Numbered from the stretch's first letter, positions 35,685-44,576 are shown. The stretch: DNA of 61,466 nucleotides from Anaerolineae bacterium (GCA_026645815.1 JAPKMR010000020.1:1-61466), one strand, 5' to 3'. Numbers and translations: made by a program. Notes: generated by a model not told the origin, from the letters alone.

Positions 35685-35830
35685 AGGTGAGCTCCTTTCG
35701 CGATTCAGAGGCATTACGCGAGGCGTAACGCAGTTTGGGTCAGTAACCTGCTACGAAAGCCTGATAATGGGAAAGAACCTGCCCCTATTGTGCCTCGTTT
35801 TGTTGCTCCTGGCAAACGGAAACGCTCCAC

Positions 35831-36016
35831 GGGTATAGGATAAATTATGGGGAAGTTTAGAGGTCGGGTTGGCGAGAGAGTGCGTTTAGACACTTTGACG
35901 CGCCAAAAGAGACACAGAGGTAGGTTTTTTTGTGATTTTGGTGAACGGGGCTGCGCCCCGTTCACCAAAATCACACCGGCAGAAAGAAGCGCCGAGTACG
36001 GCGGCGCAGAGAGTTG
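35831..36016. repeat. Family B structured element, full copy
   Basis: It starts GGGTATAGGATAAAT and contains GACACTTTGACGCGCC. A perfect 20-bp hairpin spans 35932-35951 / 35955-35974, followed by AGAAAGAAGCGCCGAGTAC and GCGCAGAGAGTTGA. It aligns throughout with 51824-52025. No protein gene lies in 35685-36196. Confidence 0.8.
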
Positions 36017-36032
36017 ATCGCTGATTAGGAAG

Positions 36033-36105
36033 GTGAGTTTTAGCGGCGTGGCTGCGCCACGCCGCTAAAACTCACTCAAAGAAAAGGCATCTGCACGATC
36101 GAGGA
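36033..36105. repeat. 20-bp perfect hairpin with family A tail
   Basis: 36033-36052 pairs with 36056-36075 across TGC, followed directly by TCAAAGAAAAGGCATCTGC, the family A internal module. The preceding sequence is the family B end, so two element types abut. Confidence 0.75.
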
Positions 36106-36117
36106 TCCAACAAAATT

Positions 36118-36150
36118 CTCGCGCCGCGACTTGATCGCGGCGCGAGAGCT
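36118..36150 (-). terminator. Terminator of the DUF2202 gene
   Basis: CTCGCGCCGCGA pairs with TCGCGGCGCGAG across CTTGA. Read on the minus strand it is followed by AATTTTG. Confidence 0.6.
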
Positions 36151-36196
36151 TTACGAAGGGCACTGGCGCATATTTTCCAGAACGCCTTACCACAGG

Positions 36197-37027
36197 TTAG
36201 CCGCGTCCGTTACCGCGACCTCCCCGGTTGCCCCGGTCTCTGATTGCGCCGTTGTTGCCAACCCCGCCGCTTTCAACGCCACCGGCGATGATGGCGGCGA
36301 AATCTTCCTGGTTCATGTACTGCGGCACATAGGTCTCGCCACCGCGTTGTTCTATTGTCCGCACGAAGGCTCGCAAGTGATTGCGCGATCCCTTGGTCAG
36401 ATTTTCATAGACCGTGAGAATGTCGGTCTTATCCGTCTGTGCGCTCAGCTCCTCCAAATCCAGAATGTCAATCTCTTCTACTGCGGCGCCCACTTTTAGC
36501 GCGGCTATCAAAGATTCACTTCCCTGCGCCACCAGGTCATCATATAACGCCTGCAATTCCGGATCCGTGAAAACGCCTGTAGCATTATCCCCAACCGGGT
36601 CGGCGATACCATAACGCTCGAGCAGCGTCAACACAGCATCAGTATGCGTCGCTTCGCTTCTGGCGATGTTCTGGAACACAGGTTGCCCCCACAAATCGTA
36701 CAACGTCAGGTAAACATCGTGGGCAAGTTTCTCCTCTTCCCGCATCAACAACAACCCTGCAATTTCAGCATCGCTCAACTCGGTCACAGGCACAGCAGCT
36801 AACGCAGCCTCGAGCGCGACAGTCTCGATGGAGGTCGCGCCCTCAGCAGATACCGTGAGGAGTTCGGGCGTAACCGCAACACTTTCCGATGCTACTGTTG
36901 CGGTATCTGGAGCCAAAGTCACAGGCTCAGAAACTGCCGCCGCAGACCCACTGGCACAGCCGCTCAACACCAACACCACCAAGGTGCTTACCATCCACCA
37001 ATTTCGCCAAACACGTTGTCCTTTCAT
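36197..37027 (-). CDS. DUF2202 (ferritin-like) lipoprotein
   Basis: 276 residues, GGAGG upstream. Lipobox LSGC with Cys24. An unstructured acidic/Thr-rich linker follows to about residue 80. The DUF2202 helical domain has LLMREEEKLAHDVYLTLYDLW, ARSEATHTDAVLTLLERYG and GSRNHLRAFVRTIEQ. The two E-x-x-H-like helices suggest a ferritin-type four-helix bundle that could bind metal. The C-terminal tail is Gly/Arg/Asn-rich (GNRGGRGNGRG). Function is not established for the family; extracellular metal or oxidative-stress roles are guesses. Confidence 0.88.
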   Translation of the reverse strand: MKGQRVWRNWWMVSTLVVLVLSGCASGSAAAVSEPVTLAPDTATVASESVAVTPELLTVSAEGATSIETVALEAALAAVPVTELSDAEIAGLLLMREEEKLAHDVYLTLYDLWGQPVFQNIARSEATHTDAVLTLLERYGIADPVGDNATGVFTDPELQALYDDLVAQGSESLIAALKVGAAVEEIDILDLEELSAQTDKTDILTVYENLTKGSRNHLRAFVRTIEQRGGETYVPQYMNQEDFAAIIAGGVESGGVGNNGAIRDRGNRGGRGNGRG

Positions 37028-37141
37028 CTCTGTATCCTCCTTGTTGAATCAGTACTTACGACCTTATAGTTCAGAGTATAAAGGACTTGTATGAAGGTAT
37101 GATGAAGGTTTTATGGGTTTTGTGTCAAGACAATCACAAAA

Positions 37142-37183
37142 CAGGGTTTTGAGAGTGACGCAAGCGTCACTCTCAAAACCCTG
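37142..37183. terminator. 19-bp perfect hairpin between minus-strand genes
   Basis: CAGGGTTTTGAGAGTGACG pairs with its complement at 37165-37183 (loop CAAG). It sits downstream of the CopD-like gene (minus strand) and upstream of the DUF2202 gene. Confidence 0.5.
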
Positions 37184-37208
37184 CCAGAGAAGAGGAATCA
37201 AAAACCCC

Positions 37209-37237
37209 GTTGAGCCTCAACCCTGTTGAGGCTCAAC
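37209..37237. repeat. Two GTTGAGSCTCAAC palindromes overlapping a stop codon
   Basis: GTTGAGCCTCAAC (37209-37221) and GTTGAGGCTCAAC (37225-37237), period 16. The stop codon of the CopD-like gene (37233-37235, minus strand) lies in the second unit. Confidence 0.9.
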
Positions 37238-37724
37238 CTACAGGTGCAACAGCTGTCCCCACCGCAGCGAGGAAACCCGTGAGCACCAACACCGACACGC
37301 CCAACACCAGGTTAGCTACCAGCAATCCCAGACTTAATTTCTGCTTGCGCGGCGCGGGCAAGCGCAAACGCGCCAGGAACAGGCTGCGAAACAGCGCCAG
37401 TCCCACCATCAGCAACATCGCCAGATGCTTGAGCGAGAGCAGTGTGGCATAGCGTGTCCCAAAATGGAACAATCCCTCAAAGCCAGGCGCGCGATTGCTC
37501 AACAGCAAACCCGTGAGCGCCAACCCCACCATGCTCACATAAACCACCACACTCAAACGCTTCTGAATCGCGTCCATCAAGCGTTGCGTAGGCTCCATGC
37601 CCAGGGTTTTGCGTGCAGCCGGCAAGACGCTCAACACGAGCGTCAGTAATCCACCAATCCACGCCGCCGTGAAGATATCATGTAACGCCGTTATCAATGC
37701 AAAGACGATTTGTTTCGCTGGCAT
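37233..37724 (-). CDS. CopD-like small integral membrane protein
   Basis: 163 residues, GGGGGAG upstream. Four predicted membrane helices. It has LHDIFTAAWIGGLLTLVL near the start and SLKHLAMLLMVGLALFR in the third helix. His12-13 and His112-type residues in helices fit the copper-resistance-D/ DUF2269-like family, which may bind heme or copper. It lies 11 nt after the cupin gene and in the same direction as the MarR gene, so a MarR-cupin-CopD operon is likely. Its stop codon comes from a palindrome, so the C terminus may have been altered by insertion. Confidence 0.75.
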   Translation of the reverse strand: MPAKQIVFALITALHDIFTAAWIGGLLTLVLSVLPAARKTLGMEPTQRLMDAIQKRLSVVVYVSMVGLALTGLLLSNRAPGFEGLFHFGTRYATLLSLKHLAMLLMVGLALFRSLFLARLRLPAPRKQKLSLGLLVANLVLGVSVLVLTGFLAAVGTAVAPVG

Positions 37725-37735
37725 AGCTCTCCCCC

Positions 37736-38074
37736 TTAAAGCAAACGTGTAACCTCTGTCGGACGCGGTGTTTTCACCACCAGGCAGCGGAAGACAGCGT
37801 CGCTTTGATTGAGCAAACGGTGCGGAACGCGCACCGGGCTTTCGACCAGCATGTCGCGAACGACGGTCTGCTGCTCACCGCCAATCTCCACAACGCCTTC
37901 GCCTTCCAGGACGTAGAAAAAGACATCCACCGGTGTGAGATGCAATTTGAGTGCTTCTCCAGGTTGCAGCGTCACCATCACCACCTGTGCGTGCACCGTG
38001 CTCAGCAGCTCTCGAGCGCTGATGCCGTGGGGATTGGGAGATTCGGCTGCGGTTAATGCATTAACGATTTTCAT
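37736..38074 (-). CDS. Single-domain cupin protein
   Basis: 112 residues, AGGAGG upstream. Cupin motif 1 appears as LHLTPVDVFFYVLEGEG and motif 2 as VRVPHRLLNQ. The typical metal-ligand set is partly kept (His48, Glu-rich YVLEGEG, His-Pro region). The role could be small-molecule binding or sensing. It sits between a MarR regulator and a membrane protein and is probably controlled by the promoter at 38610-38656. Confidence 0.85.
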   Translation of the reverse strand: MKIVNALTAAESPNPHGISARELLSTVHAQVVMVTLQPGEALKLHLTPVDVFFYVLEGEGVVEIGGEQQTVVRDMLVESPVRVPHRLLNQSDAVFRCLVVKTPRPTEVTRLL

Positions 38075-38119
38075 GGAATCCTCCTGTAGCTGAAATCAAA
38101 ATAGCTCGTGAACCTAGGG

Positions 38120-38596
38120 CTAGTCGCCAACACCATCGCTGCTTTCTGCAGCGTCCAAGGCACGTTCCAAAAGGGCGATTAGGGTCTGTTGCTCCTCGGG
38201 GGTCAATCTGGCAAGAAGCCGCTGCGCCTTATCACAGCGATAGCGCTGCACACGCTCCAATAACGCCATTCCCGCTTCCGTCAACTCGAATTGCCACGCG
38301 CGCCCGTCTTCCGGGTTCGAATGCCGCTGCACCAACTCCGCCTCCTCCAGCTTGCGCACGCCCACGCTCACCGTCGGCGGCGTCAACGCCAGCCCATCCG
38401 CAAGGTCCTGCAAGCGACATCCAGGCCTGGCAGACACCCATTCAAGAAGGGCTAGCTGCGCTGAAGAAAGTCCCACCTCTTCAAACGGTGGTTGGCCCGG
38501 CCCAACCTGGCGCAGTTTGCGCAACAACCGAATCAACTGCCCGGCAACGCGTTGCCGGGCAACGCGTTGCCCGGCAACGGTAGAATTCTCAGTCAT
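38120..38596 (-). CDS. MarR-family transcriptional regulator
   Basis: 158 residues. Winged helix: LSSAQLALLEWVSARPGC, LQDLADGLALTPPTVSVGVRKLEEAELVQR and the wing NPEDGRAWQFELTEAG. The N terminus carries an in-frame palindromic insert (VAGQRVARQRVAGQ) at residues 7-20. Dimerisation helices are at both ends. A near-consensus minus-strand promoter with an inverted repeat just downstream of its -10 lies directly before the gene, so autorepression is likely. It probably controls the cupin and CopD-like genes and possibly the divergent EamA gene. Confidence 0.9.
   Translation of the reverse strand: MTENSTVAGQRVARQRVAGQLIRLLRKLRQVGPGQPPFEEVGLSSAQLALLEWVSARPGCRLQDLADGLALTPPTVSVGVRKLEEAELVQRHSNPEDGRAWQFELTEAGMALLERVQRYRCDKAQRLLARLTPEEQQTLIALLERALDAAESSDGVGD
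38537..38580. repeat. Nearly three in-frame 15-bp palindromic units at the MarR N terminus
   Basis: GTTGCCGGGCAAC at 38551 and GTTGCCCGGCAAC at 38566, with a partial unit at 38538, all on a 15-bp period. Encodes VAGQRVARQRVAGQ. Confidence 0.95.
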
Positions 38597-38609
38597 AGAC
38601 CCTCAATGT

Positions 38610-38656
38610 ATTTAGTTAGTCTAAATAATTATAACACAGACTACCACGCTGTCAAA
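38610..38656 (-). promoter_or_regulatory. MarR operon promoter with overlapping operator
   Basis: Minus strand: TTTGAC (38656-38651), 17-bp spacer, TATAAT (38633-38628). Directly downstream is the inverted repeat ATTTAG-TTAGT-CTAAAT (38610-38626), covering the start site. This is the usual position for a MarR autorepression operator. Confidence 0.72.
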
Positions 38657-38740
38657 AGTTCTCTTCAGATACCTCTCTATCTGCCTAATTTCCATCTTGG
38701 AGTACAATTGCTCTGTAAACCCCAATACAAACAGGATGTC

Positions 38741-39703
38741 ATGGACCGGTTACTCGGAATCGCGCTGATCATTCTCTCTGCGACTGCCTTTGGCGCACTC
38801 CCCATTCTGGGACGCTACGCCTATGCCGATGGCATGGATGCTCTTACCATCCTCTTCCTACGTTTCTCGCTTGCCGCCGTGGTAATGGCGTTCTGGCTTA
38901 TCATCCGGCGTGAGGGTCTACCACGCGGCTCAGCCCTTGGAAAACTCGTAGGCATGGGCGCTCTTGGCTATGTCGGGCAGGCATTCGCCTTCTTTACAGC
39001 ACTCCGATACGCCTCCGCAGGACTGGTATCGTTGCTCCTCTACCTCTATCCCGTTTTCGTAGCGTTGCTTGCGATGCTATTTCTGCATGAGCCTTTCACC
39101 CGCATCAAGGGGAGCGCACTGGTCACAGCCCTCATTGGCGTCGCCCTCACCGTCGGTCCCCTACAGGGTCAGGCTTTAGGCATCGTGCTGGCAATCACCG
39201 CGGCAGCTATCTACTCGGTCTACATCATCGTCGGCACAAACGTCTTACAGAAGACATCGAGCATTCAGTCCTCCACGGTCATCTTTGCGGCTGCAGGGAC
39301 AAGCGCCGGCGCCCTCATGTGCATCAATGGTCCCCAATTCCCCGCCACAACTCGCGGTTGGATTGCCGTTTTAGCGATGGTCCTTGTGGCGACCTTGATT
39401 GCGGTCGTAACCTTCCTTGCCGGATTGAAACGTATCGGTCCGACGAACGCCGCCATGCTCTCAACGCTTGAGCCTGTGATTACGGTACTGCTGGCAGGCT
39501 GGCTACTCCACGAAACCCTAAGCCCCATGTCATTGTTGGGCGGCGGATTGATTCTTATCGCAGTGCTGCTGCTGACAGCCGGAGAACTACACCACCAACG
39601 GTTATCAAACGCCAATCCCCGCCAGGAATCAGCACCAGGAACCTCCATGAGCGCCAGCCCGCTTCTTGCTTCCGATTCCGATCAAAACCAGGAGTCAATC
39701 TGA
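38741..39703 (+). CDS. EamA/DMT-family metabolite exporter
   Basis: 320 residues from the ATG at 38741 (AGGA upstream). The open frame extends back to 38492, but that part overlaps the MarR gene and its palindromes. Ten predicted membrane helices in two EamA repeats (SATAFGALPILGRYAYADG; ALGIVLAITAAAIYSVY), with LSTLEPVITVLLAGWLLHE in the second. The C-terminal tail is hydrophilic, about 35 residues. It probably exports amino acids or related metabolites. The next MFS gene overlaps its stop codon (TGATG). Confidence 0.9.
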   Translation: MDRLLGIALIILSATAFGALPILGRYAYADGMDALTILFLRFSLAAVVMAFWLIIRREGLPRGSALGKLVGMGALGYVGQAFAFFTALRYASAGLVSLLLYLYPVFVALLAMLFLHEPFTRIKGSALVTALIGVALTVGPLQGQALGIVLAITAAAIYSVYIIVGTNVLQKTSSIQSSTVIFAAAGTSAGALMCINGPQFPATTRGWIAVLAMVLVATLIAVVTFLAGLKRIGPTNAAMLSTLEPVITVLLAGWLLHETLSPMSLLGGGLILIAVLLLTAGELHHQRLSNANPRQESAPGTSMSASPLLASDSDQNQESI

Positions 39704-41007
39704 TGAAACAACAGCCTCTGCCAACCTCCAACGCGACTGAGACCGCACCACCATCAAACCGCTGGGCGGTAAAATTCTTCACGCTCTGGAGCGGTCAGGC
39801 AATCTCCCTGGTCGGTTCGGCGCTGGTGCAGTTTGCCCTTGTATGGTGGTTGACCAGTCAAACCGGTTCGGCAACCGTACTGGCTACCGCCTCCCTCGTG
39901 GCCCTGCTGCCCAACATCGTTCTGGGTCCCTTTGCCGGTGCGTTGGTGGATCGCTGGAATCGCCGCCTGATCATGATCTTCGCCGACGCCTCCATTGCAC
40001 TGGCTACTTTTGGACTGCTGCTGCTCTTTGCCCTGGGAAAGGCTCAGCCCTGGCATGTTTATGCGATCATGGCGATCCGCTCGCTCGGCAGCGCCTTCCA
40101 CGCCCCCGCAATGACCGCCTCCACCAGCCTGATGGTACCCCAATCCTTTTTAACCCGCCTGGCGGGGATGAATCAAACCCTACACGGAGCTGTCAACATC
40201 CTCGCCCCACCCCTGGGAGCACTGCTGCTCAGCCGGTTGCCCACAACCGGCATCCTTGCGATTGATATCGTCACCGCGATAACGGCTATCGTTCCACTCG
40301 CCTTTATTGCCATCCCCAATCCACCCCGGCAGGTGGCGCAGGCAGATGGCTCCCAGGCACAAACATCCTACTGGCAAGATTTAGGCGCCGGGTTCCGCTA
40401 CGTCCGGCATTGGCCCGGATTGCTGGGGCTTATCTTGTTAGCAATGATGTTGAATTTCCTGCTCGTTCCCGCCAGTTCGTTGCTCCCCTTGCTGATTACC
40501 CGCGAACTGCGCGGCGGTCCTCCTGAACTCGCCTGGGCAGAAACTCTTCTCGGAGTTGGCACCATCCTGGGAGGCATTCTTCTGAGTGCCTGGGGCGGAT
40601 TCCGCCGCAAGATCATCACTTCTCTAATCGGAGTGATTGGTTTGGGAATTGGAATCCTTGTCACGGGACTACTGCCCGCACAGGGATTGCGCTTGTTGTA
40701 CCTGGCTTATTTGTGGATTGGTATCGCATCCGTCATCGCCAATGGTCCCCTGACCGCCATCTTCCAATCAACCATCCTGCCCGATATGCAAGGGCGCGTC
40801 CTGTCGCTCATCGGCGCCGGCGCAACCGCAATGATGCCCTTAAGCCTGCTTATTGCCGGACCGCTCTCCGATGCGCTCGGGATGCGCACCTGGTATGTTG
40901 GCGGCGGCATAGCCTGTATCCTGGTCACCCTGATTGCTTTCTTCATTCGACCCATCATGCATATCGAGCAGAACCAGCAGCAGCCAATCGCTACACCCGA
41001 GTCATAG
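39703..41007 (+). CDS. MFS efflux transporter, DHA3 (macrolide-efflux) type
   Basis: 434 residues, start codon overlapping the EamA stop. Twelve predicted membrane helices. DHA3 hallmarks are FTLWSGQAISLVGSALVQFALVWWLT, GPFAGALVDRWNRRLIMI and RSLGSAFHAPAMTASTSLMVP. Likely a drug or metabolite exporter. It is translationally coupled to an EamA exporter, so the two may serve one export task. Confidence 0.9.
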   Translation: MKQQPLPTSNATETAPPSNRWAVKFFTLWSGQAISLVGSALVQFALVWWLTSQTGSATVLATASLVALLPNIVLGPFAGALVDRWNRRLIMIFADASIALATFGLLLLFALGKAQPWHVYAIMAIRSLGSAFHAPAMTASTSLMVPQSFLTRLAGMNQTLHGAVNILAPPLGALLLSRLPTTGILAIDIVTAITAIVPLAFIAIPNPPRQVAQADGSQAQTSYWQDLGAGFRYVRHWPGLLGLILLAMMLNFLLVPASSLLPLLITRELRGGPPELAWAETLLGVGTILGGILLSAWGGFRRKIITSLIGVIGLGIGILVTGLLPAQGLRLLYLAYLWIGIASVIANGPLTAIFQSTILPDMQGRVLSLIGAGATAMMPLSLLIAGPLSDALGMRTWYVGGGIACILVTLIAFFIRPIMHIEQNQQQPIATPES

Positions 41008-41168
41008 GGTGCGTTCCAACTTTGGGGTAAAAGGAGCATTCGTAGCAGTAATGCCTTTCTTTGAATGATTTTTGGCGGCGGGGCAAAGCCCGCCGCCAAA
41101 AATCGCTTTTCTTCTGCCCCCTGTAGGGGCGCCTGAGATTTCCACCCCCGTTTTGAAACGCGCCCCCA
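41008..41168. repeat. Family A MITE-like element
   Basis: Terminal inverted repeats: GGGTGCGTTCCAACTTTGGGG at the left and, on the complement of the right end, GGGCGCGTTTCAAAACGGGG. It holds the module CTTTCTTTGAATGATTTTTG, a perfect 15-bp hairpin (41068-41082 / 41089-41103) and the module GTAGGGGCGCCTGAGATTT. The rest of the gap to 41326 is AT-rich and probably carries the next gene's promoter. Confidence 0.8.
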
Positions 41169-41326
41169 TACCTGCAAATCCAGTTTCCCAACCAGATTTT
41201 CGGAGTACAATATAGATATTCGACAGATTATTGGTGGAAATCGGGAAAATAAGTCCCCGAATTTCCCTGGGAAAACATGCCGAAATCGGTAAGTTATACT
41301 TTTGCGAACGCTGAGGGAGAGTGCTC

Positions 41327-44098
41327 ATGAGCAGACCCAGACGCCCGCCAGCCTGGCTCATTACATGCAGTTATGTCCTCGTGCTGGTCTTGACCAGCTG
41401 GGTCATCGTCCGTTTCAAGCTTACAGATAGCCTGCTACTCCTCTTCATGATTCCGTGCGTGTTAACGGCGCTTTTCTATGGTCGTCGTGTTTACTGGACG
41501 ATGAGCTTTACCCTTGTCGTGGTGAGCATTTGGACTACCCGTAACACCTCCAGCAACTTCGCTGCCTCTCTCAACACCATTATCCTGGCATCCGTCAGCG
41601 CAATGATTATCGCGGAGCTGATGAGAGCGCTCACGTTGGCGCGTGCTGAAGCCCAGACAACGCTCAACCGGCAGACCGAAGAGAGCCAGCGTCTATCAGA
41701 GATGGGCATCGCCCTGTTGGATTGCGACCAAGCCGAACAGGTTTTTGCACAACTTGGCACAACCCTCACCCAGGTCGCGCCGAACACCGTTATCGTCATC
41801 AATGAAACAACGCCAGACCAACAGCACCTCGTGACCCGCCAGTTACTCGGCATGGAAGGCACCCTATTCGAGCAAGCAGAAAAACTCTTCGGTTTCAAAA
41901 TTGTGGGCCGAAGCGCGCCAATCGCCCAGAGATTGCAAGAGCGTTTCTATCAATTACGCCTGTTACATCTCCCTGATGGCTTCTGTGCGCTGCTCGATGA
42001 CGCCGTTCCACAACCCGTGGGCAGAATTGCCGAAAATCTCTTTAGCCTTCACGATGTATACACCATTGGCATCGTCGGACATGGCGCCCTGTGGGGTAAT
42101 GTGGTCCTCATTACCCGTAAGCCCGGTATTGAATTACCGTCACACCTCATCGAGTCCATGGTCTACCAGAGCTTCCTCGCCCTTTCGCGAATTGCTATGA
42201 CCCGGCAGCTGGCAATCAACGAACAAAAATACCGCCTGCTGTTTCAGAACTTGAGCATCGGTCTTGCCCTCCTTGAGGTCGTTCGTGACGAAAAGGGATT
42301 GCCCACCGATTACCGAGTTTTGGAAGCAAATCCCGCTCTGTGGAAGATTTTTCAATATCCCAAAGAAAACGTGCTCGGGCATACTGCCCGCGATTTGATG
42401 CCACCCACAGAATCCATGTGGCTCGAGCGCTTTGATGAAGTCATGCTGACCGGCGCGCCCGTTCACTTTGACACTTTTAGTCCGGCAACGCAGCGCTGGT
42501 TTGAAATCTCGGCATACTCACCAGAACCCGAGCGACTCGCCGTCATGCTCTCAGACATCACCGATCATAAACAAGCCGAGGAGGCGCTCCAACAGAGTGA
42601 GGAGCGCTACCGCACCGTCTTTGACCAATCCGTCGAAGGTATCTATATCCATGATCTGGATGGCGTGTTGCTGGATGTCAACCATATCGCCGGTCTGCAG
42701 TCTGGGTATTCCAGAGAAGAATTGCTGCAGATGAACGTCTTCGATCTGCACCCAGCTCTGCCCACCAACCCCCGGGATCAAATCTTGCGCCAATGGCAGG
42801 AATGGCAAGCAGGGCAACGGTTCACCATCGAAGCGGCGCACCAACGCAAGGATGGCGAGATCTTCGAGGTCGAGATATCTACTGGCGTCATTGAATATGC
42901 AAAACGGAAGCTGGTGCTATCCATAGTACGCGATATCACGGAACGCAGACAAAACGAAGCGGCGCTGACACGTTATCGCGAACACCTGGAAGAACTGGTT
43001 GCCCTACGTACTTCCGAGATGCAAGAACAATACGCCCAACTCAATGCCATCCTGCGCAGCGTTGAAGATGCCATCTTCATGACCGATGCGGAGCAGCGTG
43101 TCCGGTATGTCAACCCTAGCCTGACGGCACTGACGGGGTATCAGGCTGCAGAATTACTGGAGCAGGACTTGCACACCCTGGATGTCCTTATGGATATCGT
43201 GCCACGGTTGCGACCTCTGGCACCGGCGCTACTCCAGGGGAGACCCTGGCAAGCGGAAGTACGCATCCAACGCAAGGATGGGAGACTCTATGACGCAGCT
43301 CTGACTGCAGCGCCAGTCCTCGATGAAGTCGGACAAATCACCGGATATGTCTTTACACATCGGGACATCAGCCGTGCCAAAAATCTGGAGCGCGCCCGCA
43401 GTCAGTTCATCGCCAATGTCTCACATCAATTTCGCACCCCGCTGACCGCGCTGAAAGCCAACCTGCACGTACTTCAAAACGCCGATCCGGCAGAACACCA
43501 ACAACGGCAGCTACAAGCTATGGCAACCTCAGTAAACTGGCTTACCCAGCTCGTACAAGACACCCTTGAAATCTCAGCTCTCGATAGCGGCAAAGGGGTC
43601 GAAACCTGGGCGCCAGTATCCCTACCGGATATCATTACGGGCGTGCTGGAAGGTTACCAGAGGCGAGCACTCAACGCCGGTGTCAATATGGAAGCCATGC
43701 CGTTTCCCCTCCTACCACCCGTGCGGGGAGATGCACGGCGCCTGGCACAAGCTATCGGTGAGCTGGTCGAAAATGCTATCGTTTTTACACCACCAAGCGG
43801 ACAGGTTACCATCAAACTGCAAACCGAAAGCAAAGAGGGCGATACCTGGATAGCGATTGCAGTAAGAGATACCGGTCCAGGCATTCCAGCAGAGGAAGTG
43901 CCCCGGTTGTTCGAGCGCTTTTTCCGGGGGCAGCTCAACGAGGCGGGACATACTGCCGGAGCGGGCCTGGGGCTGAGCATCGCGTACAAGATTGTTGAAG
44001 CACACGGCGGGCACATCAGTGTAGAGAGCACCGTTGGGGAGGGAAGCACCTTCACGCTCTGGCTACGCCCCGATTCACGCGGTGGGGACTCCCTCTGA
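41327..44098 (+). CDS. Membrane PAS sensor histidine kinase
   Basis: 923 residues from the ATG at 41327 (GAGGGAGA upstream); a GTG at 41321 is also open. The N terminus has three to four membrane helices (residues 8-100). A GAF-like region (about 120-290) follows. Three PAS domains come next, the second with RTVFDQSVEGIYIHDLDGVLLDVN and the third with ILRSVEDAIFMTDAEQRVRYVN. HisKA follows with NVSHQFRTPLTAL (His700), then HATPase with ENAIVFTPP, DTGPGIP and GAGLGLSIAYKIV. There is no receiver or transmitter output after it and no response regulator nearby in the same operon. The signal is probably small-molecule or redox; this is not determined. Confidence 0.92.
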   Translation: MSRPRRPPAWLITCSYVLVLVLTSWVIVRFKLTDSLLLLFMIPCVLTALFYGRRVYWTMSFTLVVVSIWTTRNTSSNFAASLNTIILASVSAMIIAELMRALTLARAEAQTTLNRQTEESQRLSEMGIALLDCDQAEQVFAQLGTTLTQVAPNTVIVINETTPDQQHLVTRQLLGMEGTLFEQAEKLFGFKIVGRSAPIAQRLQERFYQLRLLHLPDGFCALLDDAVPQPVGRIAENLFSLHDVYTIGIVGHGALWGNVVLITRKPGIELPSHLIESMVYQSFLALSRIAMTRQLAINEQKYRLLFQNLSIGLALLEVVRDEKGLPTDYRVLEANPALWKIFQYPKENVLGHTARDLMPPTESMWLERFDEVMLTGAPVHFDTFSPATQRWFEISAYSPEPERLAVMLSDITDHKQAEEALQQSEERYRTVFDQSVEGIYIHDLDGVLLDVNHIAGLQSGYSREELLQMNVFDLHPALPTNPRDQILRQWQEWQAGQRFTIEAAHQRKDGEIFEVEISTGVIEYAKRKLVLSIVRDITERRQNEAALTRYREHLEELVALRTSEMQEQYAQLNAILRSVEDAIFMTDAEQRVRYVNPSLTALTGYQAAELLEQDLHTLDVLMDIVPRLRPLAPALLQGRPWQAEVRIQRKDGRLYDAALTAAPVLDEVGQITGYVFTHRDISRAKNLERARSQFIANVSHQFRTPLTALKANLHVLQNADPAEHQQRQLQAMATSVNWLTQLVQDTLEISALDSGKGVETWAPVSLPDIITGVLEGYQRRALNAGVNMEAMPFPLLPPVRGDARRLAQAIGELVENAIVFTPPSGQVTIKLQTESKEGDTWIAIAVRDTGPGIPAEEVPRLFERFFRGQLNEAGHTAGAGLGLSIAYKIVEAHGGHISVESTVGEGSTFTLWLRPDSRGGDSL

Positions 44099-44283
44099 AA
44101 TAGTGCAGACATGGGCTTTATCTTACTTCGGATTTTCCCGTTTCATACGAGTTTAGCGCTCTGAACAGCACCAGGCGACGCATCGAGGCTAAAGTTTCAA
44201 TTTTCAAAGGCGCTGCGCCCATCAACTACCCATTCCGCCCGCTCACGACCCTTTAATACGGTCTCCGCATTAAGCCGGTCATT

Positions 44284-44301
44284 GACTGAGAGTACTCAGT
44301 C
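44284..44301. repeat. 17-bp palindrome, site 3 in the broken kinase gene
   Basis: GACTGAGAGTACTCAGTC. Sits between the RIAT and NDRLN codons of the kinase. Confidence 0.97.
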
Positions 44302-44375
44302 GTCGCGATGCGGTGCTCTGCTTGCTCTCGCGTCCAATCCCAAACCTGCATGTGTCGCTGTGCGAGTCGCTCCAA

Positions 44376-44427
44376 GACTGAGAGTACTCAGTGACTGAGA
44401 GTACTCAGTGACTGAGAGTACTCAGTC
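44376..44427. repeat. Three tandem 17-bp palindromes, site 2 in the broken kinase gene
   Basis: Period exactly 17 bp. The three units total 51 bp, yet they still introduce an in-frame TGA on the coding strand. Confidence 0.97.
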
Positions 44428-44558
44428 GCAGTCTCCACCGGTGTGTCCAGAAACCACCGCTCATCGAAGCACGCCGCCACTTCCGCCCAACCATCATCCT
44501 GATGCAGCAAATACAGCCCCTCCACCAGGATCAGACGTGCGCCGGCGGGCACCACAAA

Positions 44559-44576
44559 GACTGAGAGTACTCAGTC
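44559..44576. repeat. 17-bp palindrome, site 1 in the broken kinase gene
   Basis: GACTGAGAGTACTCAGTC. Lies between the PEEAA and FVVPAG codons; shifts the frame to a stop at 44531. Confidence 0.97.

Noticed and set aside
44376..44427. CRISPR-like array of 17-bp repeats
   Set aside because: Direct tandem units without spacers and no cas genes.
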